Below, piece by piece: positions 1-8,589 of a stretch of 31,702 bases of DNA. The DNA comes from a virus. Both the position numbers and the translations under genes were made by a program. Below the pieces are notes generated by a model. The model was not told where the DNA came from. It saw only the letters and a list, made by a program, of their open reading frames with translations, and did not search any database. Each line of letters begins with the position of its first letter. Position 1 is the first letter of the stretch. The stretch is from positions 1 through 31,702 of the IMG/VR virus record IMGVR_UViG_3300048839_001890. The stretch is one strand, 5' to 3'.

Positions 1-2487
1 TCACAGGTTCCGCCGCGCCCGCTGCATCGCGCGGGCGGCGTCGGCGGCGATCTGACCCTGGCTCTGGCGGAAGCTGCCCGCATCCGGCGTCGAGATGTTC
101 ATCACCACGTTGACAGGTGGCCGGTTGTCGCGCGCCGTTCCCATAGCCGCGACCTGTGCCCTGGAGAGCACCATCTCGCCGCGCTGCAGGATGGCGGGCA
201 CCTCGTCGGCGCGCAGCCCCGCCATGCCGCCGTCATGGAGCCGGGATGCGCCGGCGAACGCCAAGGCAGGAACCAGATGCTGCGGGGCAGGGTCCCCCAC
301 GACGCCGCCCTGGTGGAAGATGCCCGCCAGCAGCCCGCCGCCACCGGACTGGCCGCCAGGGAGCCCGCCACCCGAGCCGCCGAGCGCTGTCGCCAGGGGT
401 CCCAGGATCGCCGAGCGAATGGCGATGCGTGTGATGTCGGCCTGAATGCTGTCGGCGAGGCCCTTGAAGTCGATCTTGCCGCCGGCCACGAAGCTGGCGA
501 GCGCGTCCTCGCCGCTGCGGAAGGCGCCGGCGAGAACACTGCCCAGTCCCTTGCCCCATGTCATCGCGTCGTCGGCATAGCGAGCCAGCTCGTCACGCAC
601 CACGGCCCAGCCGGTCGCGACCTGGTCCGCGGCAGCGCCGATCGCCTGGCCGGCGGTCCGGCTGGCTTCCGCGGCACCTGCCGCGGATCCGCTCAAACCT
701 CCGGCTTCTCCTGCCGAGCCGCCACCCGCACCGCCGATCGCCGCGAAGGCCGTATTCAGACGCTCGGTCGCCGCTGCCGCGTTCTCGATCTCCGTATGGG
801 TGCCAGCCATGGCCTCACGCAGCGCGGCCACGGAGGCGAGCGGCGCACCGGCAAGCTCCCCGAGCGCCACTGCGGTGTCACGTGCACGATCGGCCGCGAC
901 ACGCGCATCCTCCGCGACCGTCGAAAGACCGAGGTCCGGCGCGTTGAAGGCATTGGTCTCGAACGCGGCCGCGAAGGCTTCACTGGCTGCGGAGCCAGCG
1001 CGATCGGCGGCGCCGGCGAGCTGGTTCTCGAACCGCCCGAGATCGATCTTGGGAATCAGCGTGATCGGCCGCTCGATGCCGATGGCCGCAAGACCGGCGT
1101 TCACGCCCTCCAGCAGCTTGTTGATGCCGTTGACGGCACCGTTCAGCATCGCCTCGACGCCGGCGATCAGCGCATTCGCCGCCTGGATCGTCAGGTCGCC
1201 GATGGTCCGGGGCAGGTTGCCCCAGATGACGACCATCGCTTCGAAGGCGCCCTGAAACGTGCTGACCGTCCGATTGCCGAAGGTGACGACCGCCTCGAGC
1301 GCACTTGCCAGCGCCTCCGCCACACTGGCCTGGTTGCCGCTCCAGGCAGCGCTGATGCGGGCCTGCAGGATCCCGGCCAGAATCCCGATCCGCTCCCAGA
1401 CGTCGCTCGCCACGTCGCCGAGCAGACCGAGCGCCACACCGAAGCCACCGCTCGCCTGGACCAACCGACCGAACTGGTAGATCAACTCGCCGGCCGCTAC
1501 GACGAGTGCCCCGATCCCTGTGCGGATCAAGGCGCCCCGCAGGAGCACGAGGGCGGTGGCGAGCCCGCGCACCGAGGCGGCAGCCACCACCATGCCGGCG
1601 ACCCAGCGGCCGGCGACGAAGGCGGCGAAAGCAGCGGCGCTCGACACCAGCCGGCCGATATTGTCGAAGAGGGCCCGAATGGCCTGGCCAAGTGGACCCG
1701 TCGTGCGCGACAGCGCCGCCAGGGCATCGGCCACCGCCTCGAGCGCCGGTGCTGCGGCGACGGCCAGCTGGTTCGACAGGCCGCGCCAGACGAGGCCGAG
1801 CCGGGAGATCGCATCGTTCGTGCGCTCGATCTGGTCGGCGTCCTGCTCGGAGACGACCACACCGAAGTCGCGGACATCCTCGGTCGCCTGCCGGAGCGTG
1901 CCGGTGTCGATCCGGGAGATGGCGATGCTGCCTTCCTCGCCGAACAGCTGGCCGGCAACGGCCGCGCGTTCGGCCGCCGGCACGAAGTCCAGGATCGCCT
2001 GGTTGATCCGCCCGACGCGTTCGTCGAGCGGCAAAGCAAGGAGCGTCGACGCCGAGAGGCCGAGCCGTTCCAGGGCGGCGACGGCCGGCCCGGTGCCGGC
2101 TGCCGCCTGGCTGAGGCGGCGGGTGAGATCCTTGGTCGCCTGCTCGATGCCGGACATCGACACACCTGCCAGCTCGCCGGCACGCTCCAGAATCTGGATG
2201 CTCGCGACCGTGGTGCCGAGCGACTGGGCGAGCTTGGCCTGAGCGTCGACGACCTGGAGGCCTGAGCGGATCATCGCCGCGGCCCCGGCGGCGAAGGCCG
2301 TGGCAGCGGCGGCCGCGGCGATCTGCAGGCGGCGATAGAAGGCGGCGACCCGGGTGTTCGCCGCTTCCATCTCGCGCGACAGCCGCCGCATGCTGCTCTC
2401 GCCGGCCTCGCCGATGCCCTGCAGCTCGGCCCGCACCTCGCGACCGCCGACGACGGCGAGGCGAACGGAGACGCGCTTCTCAGCCAT
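1..2487 (-). CDS. Tail tape measure protein (lambda gpH-like)
   Basis: An 828-residue protein that would set tail length and occupy the tail lumen of a siphophage. It is rich in Ala and Gly. The first ~70 residues look helical, and hydrophobic alanine-rich stretches occur near residues 55-75 and 280-340, as expected for a tape measure protein. Glycine-rich linkers lie around residues 600-640 and 725-745. The stop TGA is at 1-3. The start is set at 2487 (MAEKRVSV) because this ATG overlaps the stop of the gpGT frame by 8 nt, the usual coupling of gpT and gpH genes; an in-frame start at 2520 would add 11 unsupported residues. It is the last gene of the tail cluster visible here. Confidence 0.85.
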   Translation of the reverse strand: MAEKRVSVRLAVVGGREVRAELQGIGEAGESSMRRLSREMEAANTRVAAFYRRLQIAAAAAATAFAAGAAAMIRSGLQVVDAQAKLAQSLGTTVASIQILERAGELAGVSMSGIEQATKDLTRRLSQAAAGTGPAVAALERLGLSASTLLALPLDERVGRINQAILDFVPAAERAAVAGQLFGEEGSIAISRIDTGTLRQATEDVRDFGVVVSEQDADQIERTNDAISRLGLVWRGLSNQLAVAAAPALEAVADALAALSRTTGPLGQAIRALFDNIGRLVSSAAAFAAFVAGRWVAGMVVAAASVRGLATALVLLRGALIRTGIGALVVAAGELIYQFGRLVQASGGFGVALGLLGDVASDVWERIGILAGILQARISAAWSGNQASVAEALASALEAVVTFGNRTVSTFQGAFEAMVVIWGNLPRTIGDLTIQAANALIAGVEAMLNGAVNGINKLLEGVNAGLAAIGIERPITLIPKIDLGRFENQLAGAADRAGSAASEAFAAAFETNAFNAPDLGLSTVAEDARVAADRARDTAVALGELAGAPLASVAALREAMAGTHTEIENAAAATERLNTAFAAIGGAGGGSAGEAGGLSGSAAGAAEASRTAGQAIGAAADQVATGWAVVRDELARYADDAMTWGKGLGSVLAGAFRSGEDALASFVAGGKIDFKGLADSIQADITRIAIRSAILGPLATALGGSGGGLPGGQSGGGGLLAGIFHQGGVVGDPAPQHLVPALAFAGASRLHDGGMAGLRADEVPAILQRGEMVLSRAQVAAMGTARDNRPPVNVVMNISTPDAGSFRQSQGQIAADAARAMQRARRNL

Positions 2488-3147
2488 CGTGGTCAGCCCT
2501 GATCTGGGCGTTGAGCCCACGCACCATCATGCCTTCCACTTCGGGCAGCAGCTCGGCGCAGGCCAGCAGGTCGATGCCCAGGGCATCGGCCAGCGCGAGT
2601 GCTGCTGTCATGTCGAGGCCGAGGATGGCCCCCGGCACGGCCCGCAGCTGGCCCGTAAGCCGCTGGGCCAGGTCCCAGACCTGCCAGCCCTCGATGGTCA
2701 GCGGCCGGTTCAGGACGGCGGGGCACTCGCTGCAGGTGCGGGGGCAGGAGCGGCAGTACCGGTCGCCGCCGCTGAAGTGCCATTGGCTGAGGGCGCTGAG
2801 CCGTTTTTTTCCTGCTCCAGCAGCAGGCCCTTGGAGACGTAGCGCAGCTGGAACGCCTCGAAGAGCGGCAGGATGTCGAGCAGTGCCTCGATCCCCTCCG
2901 GCGTCACCGGAACTGGCACGCCGTCCGCGTCGCCGACGCCTTCCCAGTCCAGCACAACGAGCCGTGCGAGGGCCTTGGCCATGGTTACCGCGATGGTCTC
3001 GTTTGATGCGCCTTCGGCCAGGCTGGCGACCGTCGGATCACTGCGGGCGGCCGCCATCAACGAGGTCGTCAACGGAGCGACACGCAGGCGCACGCCGTGG
3101 CCGAGATCGAGCCAGCGCGGCTCACGCGATAGGTCCAGGCGGATCAT
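2480..3147 (-). CDS. Tail assembly chaperone, frameshifted long form (gpGT-like)
   Basis: Predicted 222-residue fusion made by a -1 frameshift at the A-AAA-AAC heptamer (2803-2809). The first 115 residues are those of gpG. After the slip the -1 frame stays open for 107 codons to TGA at 2480-2482. That extension looks like real protein: it has a Cys cluster (CRSCPRTCSEC) and then an ordinary helical stretch (WQVWDLAQRLTG; MTAALALADALGIDLL). Without the frameshift, 2488-2709 in the middle of the tail operon would encode nothing. In lambda the G:GT ratio is set by such slippage and GT recruits tail tube protein. The stop overlaps the tape measure start. Not tested experimentally here. Confidence 0.78.
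2710..3147 (-). CDS. Tail assembly chaperone, short form (gpG-like)
   Basis: A 145-residue protein starting MIRLDLSREPRWLDL. It lies between the tail tube and tape measure genes, exactly where siphophages encode the gpG tail assembly chaperone, which coats the tape measure protein during tail building and is absent from the virion. The C-terminal ~30 residues after the lysine-asparagine pair are a low-complexity Ala/Pro/Ser tail, suggesting that the zero frame after the slippery site is not a folded domain. The start at 3147 lies 10 nt after the tail tube stop. Ribosomes that slip at 2803-2809 make the longer gpGT form instead. Confidence 0.8.
   Translation of the reverse strand: MIRLDLSREPRWLDLGHGVRLRVAPLTTSLMAAARSDPTVASLAEGASNETIAVTMAKALARLVVLDWEGVGDADGVPVPVTPEGIEALLDILPLFEAFQLRYVSKGLLLEQEKNGSAPSANGTSAAATGTAAPAPAPAASAPPS
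2803..2809 (-). promoter_or_regulatory. Programmed -1 ribosomal frameshift site (A-AAA-AAC)
   Basis: On the minus strand the zero-frame codons are GAA-AAA-AAC, giving an X-XXY-YYZ heptamer in the correct phase inside a run of seven A. Both frames are open across it, and the -1 frame then runs 107 codons into the tape measure start. Position and phase match the gpG/gpGT slippery sites of lambdoid phages. Confidence 0.8.
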
Positions 3148-3157
3148 GATGATGTCC

Positions 3158-4429
3158 TCAAACGTAGCTGGTGACGTCGTTCAGGAGATGGGCGCGCAGC
3201 ATCGTGCCTTCGCCGTCGTCGAAGGCGGCGCGCCAGTCGAAGCTGGCCTCGACCCCGCCGGGGCCGGAGACCGAGTACTTGGGCTTGGGCAGGAAGACCC
3301 GCGGCAGCTCGAAGCGGAGCGCATAGCCCTCGGGAAAGCTGAAGCCATACTCGAGGCTGACCGGATCACCATTGGCGGCCTCGGCCACCAGCGTGGCGCC
3401 GTCGAAGCGCACCGCCATTGACCCCTCGGCCGAGGCGAAGGTCGGATCGGCCGCCTCGATCTTGCCGTCCTCACGAATGACGCGAACGCGTTCGAGGTTG
3501 TTCGAGAAGGTGAGGCTGCCGCCGGTGACGCCGGCGAGCGCCGACCCGCCACGGCGGATGAAGCCACGGCCCTGGCTGAACCGGCGCAGCGAGTAGGCGT
3601 CCGGACTGACATCGAGGGTGGCGGTGTATTGCTCCTCACCCTGCGCCACCAGCTGGAGGCGGGCGTTGGCCGGCCCCTCCTGGCCCATCTCGAAGTTGAG
3701 GCTCTCCATCACCGTGCCGAGGTGGCGGAAGAACACCGGCATGGTCAGCTTGGGGTGGCCGACCTCGATGGTGTAGCTCGGGATGTCGTCGGCACCGCTC
3801 TCCCAGACATGGGCATAGCCGCCGCCGGTGAGGTTCGCGGCCGAGACGGTTGCAGCAGAGGTCGCGAGGGTGAAGTTGTTGCCGGTAGGGCCTAGCGTGT
3901 CGAAGGTCACTGTAAGTGTCTCAGTGCCGGTCGGTCGCGCGTAAGTGCATTTGGCGATCTCGGCATCGGCCGAGCTGTTGAGGTCGTCTACCAGCGCGTC
4001 CAGGGTCTGGATCAACGTACCCTGGATCTCCGTCTCGTTGCCCGAAGCCGTGCCCGAGACGAAGGTCCAGATCGTGCCGCCTAGAGTGATTGTGTCGCCG
4101 AGCGCCGGGTTTGCGGTGAAGGCGATCGAGCCGGTGGCCGCCACTGCCGTCGTCACCGGATTGCCGAACAGGCCGGTCAACCAGAACCCCGTGCCCCGCA
4201 GATCGAGCGGGATCTCGAGCTGCCCCTCGTCGGTGACGAGGCCGCGATAGGGATCCTGGGCGTTGCGGCCACGTCCCAGCAGCGGGTCGTCGCCGAGCGG
4301 CTGTGCCGCGGACAGGTCCGTCGACTTGAAGTCGAGGCTTCGATAGCCGGCGAGCGGCGCCACGCCGTAGGCAGCCTCGCGGCAAGCCTTCAGCGTGGCG
4401 TCCGCACCGTAGGCGCGCACCTTGGGCAT
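3158..4429 (-). CDS. Major tail tube protein with an inserted domain
   Basis: Structural subunit of the siphophage tail tube, placed by its position directly upstream of gpG/GT and downstream of the tail terminator. About 423 residues starting MPKVRAYGAD; an in-frame GTG one codon earlier is possible, but ATG at 4429 is better spaced (8 nt) from GGAG. Residues ~95-205 look like an extra beta-rich domain (GSIAFTANPALGDTITLGGT ... NNFTLATSAATVSAANLTGG). It interrupts the run from FWLTGLFGNP to YAHVWESG. The GNxFTLA...LTGG pattern recurs as an inserted module in many phage structural proteins (from memory). The rest (VGHPKLTMPVFFRHLGTVME, PEGYALRFELPRV) looks like a normal tube fold. Confidence 0.8.
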   Translation of the reverse strand: MPKVRAYGADATLKACREAAYGVAPLAGYRSLDFKSTDLSAAQPLGDDPLLGRGRNAQDPYRGLVTDEGQLEIPLDLRGTGFWLTGLFGNPVTTAVAATGSIAFTANPALGDTITLGGTIWTFVSGTASGNETEIQGTLIQTLDALVDDLNSSADAEIAKCTYARPTGTETLTVTFDTLGPTGNNFTLATSAATVSAANLTGGGYAHVWESGADDIPSYTIEVGHPKLTMPVFFRHLGTVMESLNFEMGQEGPANARLQLVAQGEEQYTATLDVSPDAYSLRRFSQGRGFIRRGGSALAGVTGGSLTFSNNLERVRVIREDGKIEAADPTFASAEGSMAVRFDGATLVAEAANGDPVSLEYGFSFPEGYALRFELPRVFLPKPKYSVSGPGGVEASFDWRAAFDDGEGTMLRAHLLNDVTSYV

Positions 4430-4453
4430 CACGTGATCTCCAGAAAGAAGAGG

Positions 4454-4885
4454 TCAGGCGGTGAGCGGATCGCTGACCAGGTATTCGACGGTGACGATGA
4501 GCCTGGCGGTGAGGATCGGCGCCGCGCCCTCGATGGCGAGGGCGCCGGTCTCCGGAGCAGAGGGCGTCAGATTCTCGGCGAGCCCGCCGAGCAAGGGATC
4601 GATCCTGAGCGCCGCGCCGATCGCGCCGAGTAGCGCATCGAGCGCGGCCTCGCCGCCGCCGGCCGGATCGCGTGCCATGTAGGCCTCGATCTCGACGCGA
4701 TGGCTGTAGAACTCAGTGCGCGGGTTGAGCGTCACGTCCGGTTCGCCGGGATCGCCGTCGCGTAGGATCACGAGGCCGGCGTCTGGCACACGCTCGGGCA
4801 GCACCTCGTTACGGCGGACGGTGGCGTGTAGCCCCAAGAGCCGTTCGTACAGCGCGGTGAGGATGGTTTCGCGAGGAGTGGGCAT
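4454..4885 (-). CDS. Tail terminator / tail completion protein (gpU-like position)
   Basis: 143 residues starting MPTPRETILTALYERLLGL. Size, the early helix, the later YSHRVEIEAYM strand and the C-terminal beta segment (ILTARLIVTVEYLV) fit the small tail terminator proteins that cap the tail tube in lambda-like phages. It sits immediately upstream of the tail tube gene (24 nt gap). Its usual neighbour, the DUF6441 gene, has been pushed about 3.8 kb away by cargo island A. The function is inferred mainly from position and size; sequence similarity to gpU itself could not be tested. Confidence 0.65.
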   Translation of the reverse strand: MPTPRETILTALYERLLGLHATVRRNEVLPERVPDAGLVILRDGDPGEPDVTLNPRTEFYSHRVEIEAYMARDPAGGGEAALDALLGAIGAALRIDPLLGGLAENLTPSAPETGALAIEGAAPILTARLIVTVEYLVSDPLTA

Positions 4886-4916
4886 AGTGCTTTGGCGGAT
4901 CCTTCACTACGCGACT

Positions 4917-4934
4917 TTCGGAGTTTGCTCCGAA
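4917..4934. repeat. Inverted repeat upstream of the tail terminator gene
   Basis: Perfect 7-bp palindrome TTCGGAG-TTTG-CTCCGAA in the 198-nt gap (4886-5083) between the tail terminator start and the end of the island A ATPase gene. No T-run follows it on either strand, so it is not a convincing intrinsic terminator. It could mark the island edge or modulate read-through into the tail genes. The rest of this gap holds no supportable gene. Confidence 0.4.
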
Positions 4935-5083
4935 TCGGACTTCAAAAATGTCCAGTTCCGGGCATGGAGGCAGCCCCAACACTGCGCGCGTCCATCTGCG
5001 ACGTGCAACCCGATTGCAGACATCTGCCGCCGATGCGCTCCGGGCATCTGCCGGCGCTGTGGTCGCGTTACGGCGCAGCCGAT

Positions 5084-7123
5084 CTATGTTTTCGGCACTA
5101 CCCGATCTATTAGCCGCTTGTCGAAAACGAGCAGCTGGTGGTCGACATCAGCCACGAAGTTCTTGACTCTGGTAAGATCCTCACTCGTGGCAATCAAGAT
5201 CTGAGCCCCTGACTTGGCGATTCGCGCCGCCTCTGCAATGAGGCCTGCCACGCTCGTTTCCGCCGCCTCCTGCTGGCGCGGCTCGTCGAAGATGACTAGC
5301 CCCGGATGATTAGTCGTTCGTGCCCGCGACAGGTCGAGGAGGCCGAGTTGGTAGGCCCACTTAAGGCGGATGCTATCACTCGCTGAGAGCTCAAAGCCGA
5401 TTTCGAAACCCTCCTTCTCCGGACGGTACGTGTCAACGGATACAGTCAGATCCTCAGGCGGAAAGGTGATGAAGCCGTAATGCGCGAGTTGCGTCCTGAT
5501 AGATGTCTCAAGTGCGCGGATTTTGCCGAGGTCGGCGGCGCTAAGTCGCTCCGTCGGCAATCCGGCTTTCTGAGCGAGCAGGTCGGCCCACGCTGCGGCT
5601 TGGTCGGCCAGCCTGTTCACTTGTTCCGCGAAGCGCGCCTCGGCGTTTCGCAACTGGTCGAGGCGTTGCTCGATCCGCACACGCTCTTCGATGAACGAGG
5701 CCGACGCGGCGTGCGATGGCGCAACGAGATCCGCCTTCAGCGCACGCAGGCGTGATGATAGCCTTCGCGCCACCTCACCAGTCGCGACAAGCTCGAGGTC
5801 GAGTTCGCTGATAATTGCAACGGAGCGATCGGCCAACTGCTTGAACGCCCTCCGCTGTGAGTCAATATAGTCGATGTTATCCTCAACAGACATGACTTTA
5901 TCCAGTGTCCCCTGAGGAAGTAGGGCGTCATCAATTGGCTGCTCGCAAGTTGGGCAATGATCATGACTAAGCTCTCGCACCAGCATTGAGCCAAACTTCC
6001 GTAGCTTTAGGGCATCCTTATTTTTCTGAAGATCTTCATCAAGCTGTACAATACGCTGTTTGGTCGACGCTTGTTGCACAATCTCGGTTTGTCGCGCTCT
6101 AAAAATTTCGGCACGCTCGGAATTCAGCGTATGTATTTCTGAACTCAACCCTTCGACTTCGGCAGCCACGCCTTCGGCGACGCTCCCGACCTCTGGAATC
6201 GTTTGCTCCTCTAGTTTGGTCATTTGGGCCGCGAGATCGGCGAGCCGCTTTTCAAGCCTACGCCACTCACCAGCCTCGAAAACCTCAACGAAAACGTCGC
6301 GTACCTCACTTGCGAAGGCGGTAGGAGTGCCGGGAAGGCGAGCCACCCGCAGTCCAGACGCGGTGGCCGACGCGCCAATGGCATCGACGGTCTTGGCCCA
6401 CTCCACGCGCGCAGCGTTGATCCGCAACTCGATGTCCTGCCGCCGGAGTTCCATCTCGTGAGTGTCGAGTTTCAAGAGAAATTCGACAGAGCGGCGATGT
6501 ACTTCACGGATGCGAAATTGCGTGGGAATAGCGCCCGGAATCGTTGACCAGCCCACCTTCTGCTCGACAAAGAATAGCGGGAATACTGTCTCGATGTACA
6601 ACGGGCACTCTCCACCATCGTATCGCTTCACGACTGGCAGCTGCCAGCCCATGAATTCCGCCAGCCTGCGGTGGAATCCGGCCTCGCGCTGTGCGGCGCC
6701 CGGATCAATTACAAAATAGTCTCGACGCTGGTATTCTCCCGCTCCATTAGTCAGCTCGGGGCCTTCAACCACGCTCACGAGCCTCTTATCGGTCATTGCG
6801 ACCACGTTCCGACGGACTGTCATCCGCTCGCCGGCGGCGTTCTCGATTTCGACGGCGACGAAAGATTCAAGGATATCGTAACGCTCCGCTGTGCTGGGAT
6901 CTTCGACGTAGTCGCGCATGGCGTAGGACAGGGGGATCTCCCTTTTGGGGCTGAGCATTTGCTCAAGGCCGAGCGCGTACAAGAAGGCGTGGAGTACTGT
7001 CGATTTACCCGATGTATTAGGTGCATGAAGCACAGTCAGACCGCCGTTCAAGGTAACGTCGGTGCCGTACAGTCCGTCGGTAGTTTGCGCACGAAGGCGG
7101 ATGTGCTTGATCTGTAGCGACAT
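5084..7123 (-). CDS. SMC-like ABC ATPase of an ABC-3C/Lamassu-type defence system
   Basis: 679 residues with the split ABC ATPase plan of SMC/Rad50-like proteins. The N-terminal half-domain has a P-loop (APNTSGKST, residues 34-42). Predicted coiled-coil arms span roughly 285-375 and 425-515, with a zinc-hook CPTC at 390-393 between them. The C-terminal half has a signature-like SASDSIRLKWAY (~580-591) and Walker B with DEP (LVIFDEPRQQ, 609-618). The DEPRQ continuation is, from memory, typical of ATPases in ABC three-component systems. Such ATPases sense invading DNA or its replication and release an effector. The start overlaps the middle-component stop (ATGA). It is last in the operon, and its genes are less G+C-rich than the flanking phage genes. 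A RecN- or Rad50-type repair role is less likely given the partners. Confidence 0.8.
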   Translation of the reverse strand: MSLQIKHIRLRAQTTDGLYGTDVTLNGGLTVLHAPNTSGKSTVLHAFLYALGLEQMLSPKREIPLSYAMRDYVEDPSTAERYDILESFVAVEIENAAGERMTVRRNVVAMTDKRLVSVVEGPELTNGAGEYQRRDYFVIDPGAAQREAGFHRRLAEFMGWQLPVVKRYDGGECPLYIETVFPLFFVEQKVGWSTIPGAIPTQFRIREVHRRSVEFLLKLDTHEMELRRQDIELRINAARVEWAKTVDAIGASATASGLRVARLPGTPTAFASEVRDVFVEVFEAGEWRRLEKRLADLAAQMTKLEEQTIPEVGSVAEGVAAEVEGLSSEIHTLNSERAEIFRARQTEIVQQASTKQRIVQLDEDLQKNKDALKLRKFGSMLVRELSHDHCPTCEQPIDDALLPQGTLDKVMSVEDNIDYIDSQRRAFKQLADRSVAIISELDLELVATGEVARRLSSRLRALKADLVAPSHAASASFIEERVRIEQRLDQLRNAEARFAEQVNRLADQAAAWADLLAQKAGLPTERLSAADLGKIRALETSIRTQLAHYGFITFPPEDLTVSVDTYRPEKEGFEIGFELSASDSIRLKWAYQLGLLDLSRARTTNHPGLVIFDEPRQQEAAETSVAGLIAEAARIAKSGAQILIATSEDLTRVKNFVADVDHQLLVFDKRLIDRVVPKT

Positions 7124-7602
7124 CAGAAAGACTCCATCTTTATGATGCTGTCGACCATCTTTTCGGTCGCAATCCTTCCGATCTCATCCAAAAATGTCGT
7201 CTCTTCGACTAGCACGCCAGCCTCTCGGACCTTGTCGGCAATGGCCTTCCCCGCTTCTGTCAGCGTTAGCGCCTTGCCATTCTGCATCTCGACGAGACCA
7301 TTCGCTTTACCAAACGCAATGGCTCGATTCACCCACGGCTCGATCCGGACAGAGAGCTGGGCAGGCGACCGGTTTCGCGCCAGGACTTGGCGCGTCTCCG
7401 CCCTAGATCGTGCGCCGCGGCTGAGATGTGCGAGAAAATGTACCTTCTGTAGGCTGCACCGCATGCCCTTCGATGAGGCGAGGACCAGCAGCAGCAGCGC
7501 TTGTCCCCAGCCAACGCGAAGGTCTCCCGGGATTGGTTCAGGCCGTGCGGTCACGGTGAAGTCACCGGTTAAGGCGGACTTGAGGCGGGCAATCTCCTTC
7601 AT
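7123..7602 (-). CDS. Middle component (winged-helix) of the ABC-3C/Lamassu-type system
   Basis: About 159 residues starting MKEIARLKSALTG. The conserved-looking block PGDLRVGWGQALLLLVLASS is followed by a Lys/Arg-rich helical part. A C-terminal winged-helix-like segment follows (AFGKANGLVEMQ, then KALTLTEAGKAIADKV). Small wHTH proteins of this size lie between nuclease and ATPase in ABC three-component systems (equivalent to LmuC of Lamassu) and bridge the two. ATG at 7602 is 1 nt after the nuclease stop; an in-frame TTG at 7611 would add three residues. A GAGG lies about 11 nt upstream of the ATG. Role inferred from context and fold guess; specific subfamily not determined. Confidence 0.7.
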   Translation of the reverse strand: MKEIARLKSALTGDFTVTARPEPIPGDLRVGWGQALLLLVLASSKGMRCSLQKVHFLAHLSRGARSRAETRQVLARNRSPAQLSVRIEPWVNRAIAFGKANGLVEMQNGKALTLTEAGKAIADKVREAGVLVEETTFLDEIGRIATEKMVDSIIKMESF

Positions 7603-7603
7603 G

Positions 7604-8509
7604 TCATTCAAGCCTCAGCGGACAGCGCATCAGCCACTCGCTCACCGCACCAAAGGCAATCGTCTCGGCGAATCCCGGATCGAGATTTGGAACTGCGGCG
7701 AGGATGCTCGACTTTAGCCCCTCGATCTCGGCATCAAGCCGGTCGATGTTGCCGGCGCCTCGCGATCCAAGGCCAAGTCGCCGCAACCTCTGTGCGGCAA
7801 GGCGGGTCACATCTTCGAAAGCGTCTGGAGCGCTCTCTCGCAAAGCCTCTACAATATTCTGGGACTCGAGCGATACACGGAGCGCCACTTCGACTGCATC
7901 ATCAAGCGCGCTAAGGTCGGCGAAGCGTATCTGAAGCTTTCCACGGAGATTCGTGGTCAGATTGTGGTCCCCACTGGCGACCGCAACAACTTCCTCATGG
8001 CTCGTTGGTGACACGACCGGCCGAATTCGCTTGCGCAACTGCGCGCGGCGCTTCCAAGAATCATCGTCGAAGTCCGATCGGTCGTGCACCAATACCTGAA
8101 ACTCGCGATCGACGTGTGGGAGGTCCTTGGTGACTACCTCCGCCGTCTTCTTCATCGCGTGCTCGACCACCTCCCTGCTATCGTGCAGCGGAACGGCAAG
8201 TATCCAGCGCTTGATCTTGTATCCGTCGAACATCCGCGCCGCCCCCTTCGACGGGTCGCAGAACTTTCCGACGTCGGTCGTCATCTTCGTTTTCTGCTTC
8301 GTGGCTCGGGCGGCGACGTCGACAGGCTCCTCTACCGCATAGCACTGGTAGACAACACGCCGATCAAGGCAGAAGTAGTCTAGCCCGCAGTCGCCCTTGT
8401 GCTTCGCCGGCACCTTTTGGACGTTCTCAGCGCCATACCGATCTTGGAGGAGTCGAAGGACGTGCAACTCCCACTCGTGCCCATCCCATGCCTCGTAATC
8501 GGCCACCAC
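7604..8509 (-). CDS. PD-(D/E)xK-like nuclease effector of the ABC-3C/Lamassu-type system
   Basis: 301 residues, first gene of the island A operon. Residues 9-60 look like a restriction-endonuclease-like core: helix with acidic residues (EWELHVLRLL, E12/E14), then GDCGLDYF (D40, D44), then the strand RVVYQCYAVE with Q55. The third motif reads Q-C-Y instead of the usual E/Q-x-K, so the catalytic lysine may be displaced (K71, K73 and K75 lie in the following helix) or absent. Residues ~150-301 are an unrecognised helical region that could be the partner-binding C-terminal domain of such effectors. Start is GTG at 8509 (or 8506) because an in-frame TAG lies 9 nt upstream. No good ribosome site precedes it; translation may be coupled to a short leader ORF. 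Confidence 0.72.
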   Translation of the reverse strand: MVADYEAWDGHEWELHVLRLLQDRYGAENVQKVPAKHKGDCGLDYFCLDRRVVYQCYAVEEPVDVAARATKQKTKMTTDVGKFCDPSKGAARMFDGYKIKRWILAVPLHDSREVVEHAMKKTAEVVTKDLPHVDREFQVLVHDRSDFDDDSWKRRAQLRKRIRPVVSPTSHEEVVAVASGDHNLTTNLRGKLQIRFADLSALDDAVEVALRVSLESQNIVEALRESAPDAFEDVTRLAAQRLRRLGLGSRGAGNIDRLDAEIEGLKSSILAAVPNLDPGFAETIAFGAVSEWLMRCPLRLE

Positions 8510-8515
8510 CCGCGA

Positions 8516-8578
8516 CTAGCTCTGAATGACGTCGGTCTGGTGATCCGGAACGAGGCTAAGGCCTGCGACCTTATGCAA
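8516..8578 (-). CDS. Possible 20-codon leader ORF before the nuclease gene
   Basis: A TTG codon at 8578 follows GAGGAG with a 6-nt spacer, a better ribosome site than any before the nuclease GTG. The frame reads 20 codons (LHKVAGLSLVPDHQTDVIQS) and stops with TAG at 8516-8518, only 6 nt before the nuclease start. This arrangement would permit translational coupling. Whether it is translated is unknown. Confidence 0.35.
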   Translation of the reverse strand: MHKVAGLSLVPDHQTDVIQS

Positions 8579-8589
8579 AATCTTCTCCT

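Noticed and set aside
235-2265. 676-codon open frame on the plus strand
   Set aside because: Antisense shadow of the tape measure gene; high G+C with third-position bias leaves the opposite strand open. Its product is Arg/Gly/Asp-rich without domains.
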